NCBI GenBank assembly: GCA_034440615.1
Contig: JAOTOM010002665.1
Span: 49,221-113,220 of the forward strand
Length of the DNA: 64,000 bases
DNA from: Ashinkailepas kermadecensis
Taxonomy: Eukaryota; Arthropoda; Thecostraca; Neolepadidae
Direction: 5' to 3'
Shown: positions 11,041-22,325 of the stretch, piece by piece
Layout: every line of letters starts with the position of its first letter
Position numbering within the stretch: position 1 is the stretch's first letter
Notes under the pieces: generated by a model
What the model saw: only the letters and a program-made list of their open reading frames with translations
Told to the model about the DNA's origin: nothing
Databases searched by the model: none
Program-made: the position numbers and the translations under genes

Positions 11041-13761
11041 CATTTTGCATGGAAAATCACAGTTAATGAAAGTTTTAGGTTTTCATCCTTGGTGATGACT
11101 TTCATCTTTTCATAAACATATTACAAACACAGATGGTCATTGTTGTGATGGAAATAAAGTGCATGTTTGCAATGTTTTCATCCTTGTCTTTTGTTTTTCC
11201 AGCAAGTATCAATAGTCTCACTCTCAGGTGAATATAGAATGAGCTTTGAGACAAATGCATATCATCACAAAACCTAAGGGACCTGTAGTGAAGATGTTCC
11301 TGGCAGGCTGAAAATTATTGTACAATGAACTAGATGTGTCTATCTTCATGAAGCTAGGCATGAAGTTCACAGTGTATCCTCACATTCAGAGGATTATATA
11401 GCATGATGAACATAAGTGCAGCAATCTATGAATATGCATGAATCCATGAAATACGCACTCATACCATGCGTCTTTAAAAAAAAACATGTGAAGCTGTAGC
11501 ATAACCAGAAATTCGGCCAAGCTGACACACTTAAGGGCTGAATCATGACATTGGCCAAACCGAAGTAATTGTCAGCTAATGCAGGGGGGATTTGGAGCAA
11601 GCGGGTGGGGGCACCACCAGCCTAGATAGCCTGATTTGAACTAAAATTATCCTTTATTCATGCTCTTCAGAAAAACAGGGAACATTTTATGTGAAGAAAA
11701 AGTATTGTTTTAAACTAGAGCTTGCACCTAAACCATACAAATCAGGTATTTTTCGTCAGCGATTTATTAAATCTTACACAACCCAAGCTGACTGACAACG
11801 GGCTGGCTGGATCCACCCATGAGCTGAACCCTTAGCAGCGTTAAATCTCATGACTGAGTAGTATCTCAGCACTGATTACAGACAAAGAATGCAGGTATAC
11901 AAACCTACATTAATAAATACAGAAATTCCCAAACTTCGATCCTATTCGGCGACTTACGAGGGCTCAGCTTTGTTTTTCGAAGTCTTGTGTGCGTCACAAT
12001 TGTAGGCATGTATTTTGAAGAAAAATAGAATTTATAAAATGTTCCGATATTAATATATGATTCTCTTCAGATGTAAACAGAGAAATAAAGATAGAATTGT
12101 TTCTTCATTTATCTTAACCTTACATTAATAAATTTCACAAATACTGCAAATATTAGCAAACATTGTTTATCAAGAACATGGGATGACAAATTTCATCCTT
12201 AGGCTGGCACATTCCAGGAGGATGAAAAACACATGAAAATACAGGTGAATTTGTGGATGAATACTGGCGAGCATGATGGATAAATCAAAGATCAAAGCAA
12301 ATATTTGAACGTCTCATCATTTTCTACACATTATAAAAGGACAATAATGCTCCGCCGCGCGCGGTACAAGGAATTATTCATACGTTCATCTGTGGGCTTT
12401 TTCGGCCAGTCTGAAGGATGAAAAATACAGGTAAATGCGGGGCTTGATATACGGAGGTGCTACAAATAAATCGCACAACAACTGGGATTTTCCAACTCTC
12501 CGTTCATTTTAGTGCGTGAAAATTAGCACTAAAACACTTCCGAAGGTCTTCCTTACGTGCCATATTTTTTACAACGCAAGAGCTCCTGACGTGTGGATGC
12601 TTGGAAAGTATGCTGCAAATGGAGATCAGTTCCTTGGTGATATGGCAAGGGAATACTATAAGTGGACAAAAATATAATTATTTCAAGTTCATTTTCTGAT
12701 TTGAGCACACAAAATGTTCGACATGTGCACATTTAAGTGAAAATTATGGTGTTTTTCAATCGCCATTTGTCGATAGCTCACTGGCTTTTTCCTTCGTCAC
12801 AGGTAACAACCTGAATGCCATAATTCTCCCTTGTAGTGGAAATATTCGATCCTAGTTTTTTTTCATGGCATTCTTTATATTGTTCCAAGTCCTTTCCAGT
12901 AAAATAGCCTCCCATCCGTGCAGGTTAAATATAAAAAAATAAATTGCGAAGTGTGCATTATGTTCTGTGGCACTATAATTTGTCACGAAAGCGCAAAACA
13001 TCCTGCGCTGAATTTTGTTTACATTCCATTATTTTCATAGCCTTGCATTTGGCATATACGTGCATACAGTGCAGCGTAAGTTCTGTGTGTACTGCCTTGA
13101 GCGTTGTTAACCTTAAACCACCTCATCCGCCTCATCCTACATTGTACAGATGTGTGGTACAATGTAGATGATGAATATCTCAATCTAGATTGGTGATATA
13201 TTAGTGGTATATCTGCGTGTGCTGTTCGAAGGAAAGCATATGATCGAGGTAGGACGAGTGGATTCTAAGGTTGTTCTGCTTTGTTGGGAGGGGGCAGATT
13301 CAGAGCTGAATGAGGCTGAAATAGATATTGTAGGGGAGAGACAGTATTGGATCTAAGGAGGCCGAATGGGCCGCCCCCCATGCCCAAAGGGGAACGCCAC
13401 CTCATCTGCTAGAATGCTACCCCTCTAGCCTCCTTTCCATCCCCTACTGTTGAAGTGCCATCCATCCGGGAGGTCGGAGTGCACCCCCCCCCCCCCCTCT
13501 GGTCCCTGCTTCCTAGGAAGGCAAGTTAGTGCCACCCCAGCACATCTTTAGCTTCCACCAGCCCCACAGCTTAAATTCCTGTATCCGACCCTATTTGAGA
13601 CTGAATTATGTGATGCTGAATATTCCTACAGGGGAGGAGCCTTAAAATGTTGCAAGGTGTGGACAGGGCAGGAATTATGGATCCAGCACCCAATTATATT
13701 GGCATGAGGACAAGTTTAAAAGAAACTATGAATTTACAAAAGAAATAGCTAAAAGAAGTAG
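11041..13761. other. Unannotated AT-rich sequence between the Penelope halves
   Basis: No coding segment recognised on either strand. There is a C run near 13485-13497 and scattered pyrimidine tracts. It belongs to the roughly 7 kb that separates the two parts of the Penelope ORF. Confidence 0.4.
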
Positions 13762-13806
13762 CTAAAGAAGCATGAAAGATAATGAAACTATGAGCCACAG
13801 GGGCCA

Positions 13807-13998
13807 ATGGCATAGGAACAGGGCAGTTCCCCCCCCCCCCCTCCAGCTTTGAAGCTGGTGGGCATTACCTGCCATCTTTTCATGGTCTGAGCACCCAGAT
13901 CTCTCTCCCCCCCCAGTAGAAAACATTTCAGTCTCATAGCACATCCTGCTGCCTCACCCCCCCCCCCCACATAAAAAAAAGTTCCTTATGGCCCTGAT
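13807..13998. mobile_element. Small MITE inside the LINE relic, 8-bp target duplication
   Basis: A 192-bp insertion flanked by AGGGGCCA on both sides (13799-13806 and 13999-14006). The sequence outside matches the uninterrupted LINE copy. The ends share ATGGCATAGGAAC on the left and the complement of GTTCCTTATGGCCCTGAT on the right. The interior has long C runs. An 8-bp duplication suits hAT-type mobilisation. Confidence 0.65.
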
Positions 13999-14834
13999 AG
14001 GGGCCATCTTTGTTACACTTTGTGGACACTAAGAACTAGTTGTCCACAACATTTGTCGATTAGTTATCCATGAAATAATGAAAGGAAATTCTTTTCTCCT
14101 TTTAATACCAGTCTATGCTATTTTTATAGACTGCTATGCATACTGACAATGCCAATTGTGCGTGATAGCTGGTTCCAATGTTAACTACCCTGCTGGTAAA
14201 GAAAGACTGTCTTGTCTTTATCCTGATATGGTTAACTTTGATTTTGAATTGATGGTCTCTAATAACTAATTGTATAATTTGTATTATCCTAGAGATGGAT
14301 CTGTTGCTGACCATGAATAAATTTAAATACCTTGATGAGACCTTCTCCCCTTATTTTTCTGTATCTAAGTGTACACACATTCATATCTTTTTTAATCTTG
14401 TCTCATATGGTAGGTTGCTCAAATTACTAATCCTCGTTTGCACTCTCTCTAAATATTACCAACTTTTTCCATAGCTATAGGGGATCAAGCTCCATTATTT
14501 AAAATGTGCCCTGAAATTTTGTTATTGCTTCTTTTGTATGTTGTCCATAATTTGTGGACACAATATGATGTACACAATTTTGTGTTCACAATAACACCTA
14601 AGTCCTTCTGTTGAGTCACAGCTAGTACTTGGCTACCCATCAAGTATGGATTCCTGATATGATGTCTACCTACATGCATTATTCGACACTTATCAAAGCT
14701 AAATTTAATTTGGCACTTTTTATACCTTTTCAATACTATTTACGAATATTGTGACCAATAGTGGTTCCAGTACTGACCATTGCAGTACTTCACTAAGAGC
14801 ATCTTGTCATGAAATCTTCATGCCACCTAGCACC

Positions 14835-15002
14835 GGGGACGAGTGGTCTAGGGGTAAGATGCTCGTCTCACAATCGAAAGATTGTGGGTTCGAATCTCAC
14901 CTGTCGCTACTCTTCGCCCGCGACCAATCGGCGTGAGAGATTGGCGACGCTATATGACTCGACGGTCGCCGTGTCGTAAAACCAATAACCACAACCACCA
15001 CC
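14835..15002 (+). mobile_element. tRNA-derived SINE, copy 1
   Basis: The 5' region has an A box (TGGTCTAGGGGTAAG) and a B box (GGGTTCGAATCTCAC), the internal RNA polymerase III promoter of a tRNA, loosely like tRNA-Arg. A SINE-specific body follows (CTTCGCCCGCGACCAATCGG), then a tail AAAACCAATAACC. It is flanked by the 13-bp duplication GCCACCTAGCACC (14822-14834 and 15003-15015) inside the LINE relic. Length 168 bp. The anticodon stem does not pair, so it is not a working tRNA. Confidence 0.9.
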
Positions 15003-15235
15003 GCCACCTAGCACCACTCTCTACTGTCCATCTGAAAGCCATAGCTCAAACTGATTTTCATATCAGGATTAAATCAATATGATGTCTTATCACACTTGTC
15101 TGTAGCAAAATCCAAAAAGTTCAAGATATTTGTCAGCGAGATCAACCTTTTCTAAACACATGCTGGGTGTCTCGAATCAATATGTTCCCTTCCAGAAAAC
15201 AACCATTATATCCGTAATAATTGGTTTAAGCAGCG

Positions 15236-15619
15236 TATATCCTAAGGATGTTGGTCCTGCATTTACATAACTTCATTCAAAATGGTGTGGTCCCCGCATT
15301 GTCCCGACTAGACGCTGCCTCAATCACGCCGTGATCTAGTAGAGATCGCGGCGCCTTGCCCGCGGTATTAACTGCAAAACAATTGTCGCACCTCTACCAC
15401 TGACCCACACTAATCTGTATCCGTTCTTTGACAGTAACGCCGCTGCTGCCTCAATCCTGTGTGCCGGGATCCTGCTATCCTGGTTTGGTCTGGCCGCATC
15501 GTCCGTCCATCACCTACATCAGACCTTCCTGCCATCCTTCTGAGGTTGGTTTTTTCACCTACATCCTGTCCTGTGTTCTTACGTCGTTGACTTGCTGCTT
15601 GGATCCGTGGGTATCAGGC
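15236..15619. other. No gene seen
   Basis: Between the LINE relic and the zinc-finger-like ORF. The reading frame 15428-15745 runs through it, but only the part from 15620 looks protein-like. Confidence 0.35.
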
Positions 15620-16076
15620 ATGGTGAAAATTAAATCTGATGAAGCTGTCGTATGCTATATATGTCTTAGAAATATCAGAAAAAGTAATGCTAAGCGACAT
15701 GCGCAAAACGTGCACAGGGTGGGGGGAAAAACTTCAGGACTTTAGCAAGGCATGTGAGAGAGAGACAATGCGACGGAAGAGGCGGGATCGAGATGTCCGT
15801 CCAGACCCGATCGGATGTAGCACTGCTGTGGGGACGTCTGGAGACGATGCCACGCCAACTGCACCAGCAGCAACCACTGACTCTGCCTCCCTCGACTCTG
15901 ACAGTGATGTAGACGATCCCAGCCCAGCTGCTGTCGAGCCGGAAATGAATGACGAGCCCAACAGTGACCCCATGGACGAGACGAGACCGACAAGGACAGC
16001 GGTCATGGACACAGACGATGCGATTATAGCGATTATATTACTCAGACTTGAACGGTTATGGTTGTTGATGCAATAA
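15620..16076 (+). pseudogene. Possible small C2H2 zinc-finger protein with a frame break
   Basis: From ATG 15620 the frame encodes MVKIKSDEAVVCYICLRNIR and continues to KRHAQNVHR, a CxxC-x11-H-x4-H finger, then stops at 15745. The overlapping frame 15639-16076 continues with basic KRRDRDVRPD and then a Ser/Asp/Pro-rich acidic tail (SLDSDSDVDDPSPAAVEPE). The two would join if a base were gained or lost in the G run at about 15719-15725. Total would be near 150 residues. It might come from a transposon accessory ORF or a decayed gene. No family is recognised beyond the finger. Confidence 0.35.
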
Positions 16077-17520
16077 AACTCATATTTTATGTTCCGAGTG
16101 TGTACTACATCATTGGCGTTGAAAGAACGTGGAACGATGGACAAAGACAAGAGAAGCTGTTGCTTCAGTTCAACGAATCCAAGTCGCGTTGGGGATGTGC
16201 AAAATAATTATCTCCGTGAGATAGTACGATTTTGGTTTCGCTGTTGACTGGTATTCGTAGAAACTATCCACATTTCCAGTCACACTCGCGATCATATCGA
16301 TTCGAAGTTCAGCCATGCACAATTAAAAGTTGTTATTGGCTTGGTTAGTGCTTCCGTTGATGGCGTCGGTGCTGACTGTTCAGATGCCTCATTTCACTTT
16401 TATATTAAATGTTGATGGTGTGCTGTATTATTTATTTACAAAGCCCAGCTGTTTGATCGAGTTGCGGCATGGCCTTCACCAGAGATGATGCTCCCTTGAG
16501 ACCAAATGACTAAGGACATAAACACATCACAAAAAGCAAAACAAAAGCAGTGTCAGTATTAGTAACATTGCCGTAGTTACGCTCCAGTTACAGCCGAAAA
16601 GCAGACGTAGAAATATGCAGGCAGATGATTCGAAAGTGCTGTCAGACACCGACACTGAACTGGTGATACGGTCGTTCTGCGGGCACTGGTTCAGCATTTG
16701 AGGACGTGACAGGTCACAGGTATGATGACAGTTATCTGGATTGCATAGGTCAGCACCGCCACCCAGGGATGTAGGCTTCGTGATCAGGTCTGCATGATGA
16801 GGACTGGTCAGCGAGGCAGTGGCCAAGGTGGATGGTACCTGTAACACAATACCAACCAATCAAATACACCCACATGCAGCTCATAGCATTTGGGTGAGGC
16901 CATCATGCACATTGTACATGCAGGTTTAAGTGGCAGGTGCTAGATGTGCGACATTTGTCTTCTCCAAGGGACGGAACAGTCAATTACTTCGTATTTACCT
17001 TTGTACCTTTGCACGCATCACGGTCTGCCATCATACACATTGAGGAAAACCACAGCCATCAAGCACCCGGCATGCACAGCTGAAACAAACACGTCCAAGT
17101 ATAACATGCAATGTAGGTCTTTGATAGGGCGGTGCACAGGTGTCCTTCCACCATGTGTGGCCAGATTAATGTGAAGAAGTACCGAAGAATGGAATTGCCT
17201 GTTTCATTTCAAGCACCGCGCTACATTCATGAACTCAATAAAGAAAGGAAGAAGCAAAATGAGAAGCATGTGAAGGTACTGACCCCAAAAATGTGGTTCA
17301 GGAAGAGTGGACGCAGCATACAATTTGTCAAAATTTGTATGATTATGTTTGCCACTCTGGCCATGTGTTTAATTTATTAGTATGATGGCGCAATCTGGGT
17401 TTTCATCATGATGCATCTATTCAGCGTTTTTCATCTTTCACTATCTCAGAGTGATTTTGTTTTTCATCCGCACAGGTATTGAAAAAGTAATTTTAAGACA
17501 CTGCAATAAACCCCTTAGGT
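16077..17520. other. No gene seen
   Basis: Mixed AT-leaning sequence. The short open frames have no motifs. Homopolymer-rich sequence begins after about 17520. Confidence 0.4.
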
Positions 17521-17640
17521 TTTAGGGATTTTAAAAAATAAAAAAAACCCCGGGTAAAGGGGGGGGGGAAAAAGGTTGTTAAATAAAGGGGGGGGAAGGA
17601 AAAAATATTTTTTTAAAAAAATTGGGGGTCGGGATCTGCG
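17521..17640. other. Homopolymer-rich junk at the second Penelope break
   Basis: Runs of A, G, C and T (about 17533-17625) with no resemblance to the flanks. They begin exactly where the N-terminal Penelope reading frame loses similarity. Mirrors 10681-11040. Confidence 0.55.
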
Positions 17641-17986
17641 ATATTATTGGTCTGAGCGGGTTTCCTTCCTTGTGCGTTTTTACGGTACCGTATAAATAAC
17701 CAGGATGGAACTCACCTGTAACTTTCTGGAAATGTGTTCCACCCACATCAGCATTGGCTACATCGATCAAGTTATTTAGTCGTTTCTTCAGGGACTCGGT
17801 TGGGTTTCGCGTTATTCGACGGAATTTTGTCTCATCGCCGAGTATGGACCGAACTTTGTCTATGTAGTCTTGCTTGTTGAGGATAACATAAGCGGCTGCT
17901 TTGTCAGCCCGCCTGATAGCTATATCATCGTTGGCGAGTATATCATCGTTGGTGAGTCGACGCTCAGTAGAAGACTCACCATGCAC
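17641..17986 (-). pseudogene. Penelope-like polyprotein, N-terminal RT part
   Basis: Minus-strand reading includes RRADKAAAYVILNKQDYIDK and then a diagnostic RT stretch, YLYGTVKTHKEGNPLRPIIS (motifs 1-2 of Penelope RTs). Similarity stops after SQIPTP. The first residues (HGESSTERRLT) are read from the complement of the inverted GIY-YIG segment. A direct duplication gives NDDILANDDI. Upstream half of the split element. Confidence 0.75.
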
Positions 17987-18353
17987 TTACAGAGTGGTGG
18001 GCCCAAAGAACACTATAGGGACGAACACAAGGCCTCCATCACACGTGCTAATCTAGTCTCTAATACAGAGATTCTTGTAAGATGTTCTGATAGAAGACGC
18101 TTGCCGGTACATGAGGCTGTTCTCATCAAGGATGCCTTGCCGGTAATAAACATACAGTGCAAGATGACCTCCGCACTAGCTCTACGATTATGAGTGAAGT
18201 GTAACGCGTGCCTTTTTCTGAGTACGTGCGTGTACTGTTGCTTCTAATCGGATTCCTGGACTTGACGCTGAAAGTGACCATGTGAATGCTTGAATGATTT
18301 TTATCCCGTGAAATGTTTTTTTTTTGCACTTGCCCACTTGTTTTACTTGTCAT
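17955..18353 (+). mobile_element. Inverted copy of the Penelope 3' end
   Basis: Plus-strand sequence encoding STLSRRLTMHLQSGGPKEHY to the end of the GIY-YIG domain, plus the 3' untranslated region. It is nearly identical to 9620-10000 in inverse orientation. The junction with the N-terminal RT part contains GGTGAGTC and GACTCACC, which could form a small hairpin. Confidence 0.8.
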
Positions 18354-19590
<1,237 letters not shown>

Positions 19591-20569
19591 TACATTGCAT
19601 TTCGTGAGGCCAGAAGTCACCGATGATAGCACAGAATCAGCATAGGTATTATCACCAAAGCAGTACTTCCCGGAACAGCAAAAATCCTTTTACATTAAAA
19701 CATGCTTGGCTATGCCAACAAGACCATGGATGGAACGTTTCCAAAATGATTTTTTTTTTGGGGGGGGGGGGGTGTGTGACCAACTGTGGGTTTTCATGTC
19801 ATCCTCTCCAGCCAGCACCGATATATTTCATGTTAAACATGCAAAATATTGCGGGTAAGTGCCTTCCCAAAAGTCCGTTCAGCGGGGGAGATGACAGAGT
19901 GTACTCGTAACTTCCTGAAATGGCGCGTTTTTCCTGGCCGGAGGGACGCCACCTTTCCATGGGGGCGTACCCGCCTCCAGTACTTCCCTCTGTGTCCGCC
20001 CCTGCCTGCTGCCATACAGTATGGCAGCAGCACAACGCAGGCACAGTTGGTGGTGTGGCGTACCATTGGACCATAATGAAGGGGCCCACTTAATCCCGAG
20101 CACGTAGGTGCCGTGCCAAGTGCGGTCACCCTCGCAGGGTCACAGGGATCGTCTAATCTTTCTGGCAGAAGCTCCGGAATTGCATTGATAGCGTAAGCGC
20201 ACTGACAACCCTAAATGCGGTGGTCAGTGTACGACCAAGAGCACTGACCACCCTGAATGCGGGGGTCAGTTCACGACCCAGAGCACTGACCGCCCAGCGA
20301 TTCGGCTGCCCGCTTATCCTTCATATCTCTTCCTACCTCTTCTTACCCTGTCCGGACCCGAACATGACTAATGCTGAACATTTCTCCAAATCTTCATCAT
20401 CCTCTACCTCCACATCTTCGTCTACATCTACTGGTCTGGTCTGCATCTACTGGTCTCATCTACTTCCACCTCATTATGATTAGACTTATCTGTTTACGTC
20501 TTAGGGCTTAGCCATCATAGAAACTATACACCACTCACCGCCATGCCCTTCATCCGCGTGGTGATCCAC
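19591..20569. other. Intergenic with short repeats
   Basis: Contains a palindrome GCTGCCATACAGTATGGCAG near 20011. About 2.5 copies of a roughly 45-bp tandem unit (GAGCACTGACCACCC core) lie at 20195-20300. A GGAGGGACGCCACCTTTCC block near 19940 resembles sequences at about 26780 and 27000. No gene seen. Confidence 0.45.
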
Positions 20570-20981
20570 CGCGTTAGGCGTCAGACACAATGTTAATGCG
20601 GACATCGGGGATCTCCAGTAAGGAAAGGAAACAGGTAGGTTCCTGATGCCATTTAAGAACTCTGAAATATGCGCCCGCGACAAGCACGCCCGGATGCTCG
20701 CTGGTGTGCGCGCGAAGAATATAATTACAATTTATGAGACTCGGTCTCCATAAAATATGACGCGAAGTGCATTTATGAAAGTTAGCTTGCCTTCAGACGT
20801 CAATTTCATTGCCACTTACAGTGATATATTGCGCATATTGTTACTTTGCGTATTGTCTTCTGGAACTATTTACCACCATAGATGGCTGGCCGCCGGTGGC
20901 GACGCCCGCGACCCGCGACCAGTCCCCGACCTCCCGCCATTCATAATATGGCGGGGCGCGGAACCATTCCCTGAATGTTAA

Positions 20982-21946
20982 CACGCGCACTGGAGGGGGG
21001 GGGGGCGAAATCCCTCCCCCCTCCGGATTGTCGTACATAACTCCAGATTTTACTGGTCTATATACGCCATTTTTTGCGTACCTGCTTAGAAATGTCCCGC
21101 ACGTCGTTTAAAGTAAGAACAACGGAAATTGGCAAAACAATTTCAAGTTAGTAGCCGTTAAAGTCAACACATTTCGTAGCGCCAGAGCACAAAAATCGGC
21201 GCTGATGCGCTTCCCATATATCAGTAAAAGGGAAGTGTTCTTGGCAACACTAGCGACTTGTTTGATGTATATTGTTATGCTATATAGGTTCAAGGTCATA
21301 TTATATCACCGAGGTCAAGTCAGGTCAAGTCCATGACAGGTTAATGGAACCAAACTTGGTCAACTGGAATGTTGTCATAAACGCAAATGACTGTCATGCG
21401 ATTGATGTAATTTTACATGTTACTCCCTACGCATCCTGAAAACTACTGTTTGTCGTTGTGTACCTTTCCATACTTCATTCATGTACTTCACTCCGTTCTT
21501 CGCGAAGCCGATTGCGCCGAGCCGCCCGACGGAGCAGTTGGGCGGGCGGCCCGGTTCCGGTAACTGGAACAGGTAGCTGACCTGATAAAGTGCTGCTATA
21601 TAGGTGACCTGAGGTCAAATGCCGGGTCTAGCATCTGTATTGTATCATTAGTCATGTCCAAAACATCATTGATGCCCATTTTGGAGCATTTAAACACAAT
21701 CACAGTGATCCATAACAATGACAAGCCAAGCCACGCAAAGCAAGCAAATTGTGACATGTATGACCTCATTTGACCTTGAAGATATTGACCTAATGTCATG
21801 AAATTTGCACACAGTATAGTTCACTACCGTACCCATACACCCTGAGCATTTCGTTATTCCAGCATTCAAAGGAGCAGAGATCTTAGGGGGCGGAATCCCC
21901 ACCCCCTCCAGTGCGCGTAATTTTCAGAGGCCCTTCAGGGCGCGTG
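20982..21946. mobile_element. 965-bp insertion with TTAA target duplication (piggyBac-type MITE)
   Basis: Copy B of the host element reads straight through GAATGTTAATGGG. Here TTAA occurs on both sides (20978-20981 and 21947-21950) of 965 bp. The termini are inverted, CACGCGCACTGGAGGGGG at the left and GCGCGTG at the right. The right end has an extra internal copy of the terminal motif (CCCTCCAGTGCGCG). TTAA duplication is the piggyBac signature. No transposase ORF is seen. Confidence 0.75.
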
Positions 21947-22325
21947 TTAATGGGCCCGAACGCCAAAGCTACAGGCCGATTTTCATACAAGAAACGATAT
22001 GTAATGTGCCTGGCATGAGTTCCGCCACCATTGGAGTTCAGGCCGACAGGTTTTCTCGATATTGTTTAAGAACCTTACGTTTATGGGTGTTGAATGGACA
22101 GAATGCATCCAACCGTGAATTTCTTCTACACCATATTGGCGTGGCAGAGCCGATGTTGTTTAGCATTGTTGAAGGGTGGAACTTTACTTTTGTCGTACCA
22201 CCGCCGGCGGCTCTACAGTTCCTCTGGGCAGCAGCCGTCGGCGCTTGACGTGCATCGAGCCATGCCAGAACCTCAATAATGTCGGAAAGCTTCATGTCAA
22301 AAGGTAAAAATAACAGGATTAGATA

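Larger units (their letters stand above)
13762..15235 (-). mobile_element. Decayed LINE copy (same family as 22326-24400)
   Basis: Minus-strand relic of a non-LTR retrotransposon. Recognisable pieces are IKFSFDKCRIMHVGRHH (about 14690) and the 3' part IRDHQFKIKVNHIRIKTRQ (about 14240). The untranslated end reads GAGCCACA and is followed by GCACTTTGGACG-like sequence. Compared with the better copy, about 140 bp is missing near 14745 and there are many stops. It carries two younger insertions, a MITE (13807-13998) and a SINE (14835-15002), each with target duplications inside LINE sequence. Confidence 0.75.
9620..18353 (-). mobile_element. Penelope-like element, split by about 7 kb
   Basis: Retroelement of the Penelope class (reverse transcriptase followed by a GIY-YIG nuclease). 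The minus-strand order is an inverted copy of the 3' end (18353-17955), the N-terminal part of the ORF (17986-17641), foreign sequence, then the C-terminal part (about 10680-9773) and the 3' end. The two outer ends are inverted repeats of about 400 bp: TGACAAGTAAAACAAGTGG at the left, its complement at the right. Inverted or partial terminal repeats are common in Penelope elements. The catalytic middle of the RT, including the expected YADD region, is missing. Microsatellites lie close to the left end and directly abut the right end. Confidence 0.75.

Noticed and set aside
14835..14906. tRNA gene
   Set aside because: The A and B boxes are those of a SINE; the anticodon stem does not pair and a second copy with a target duplication exists.
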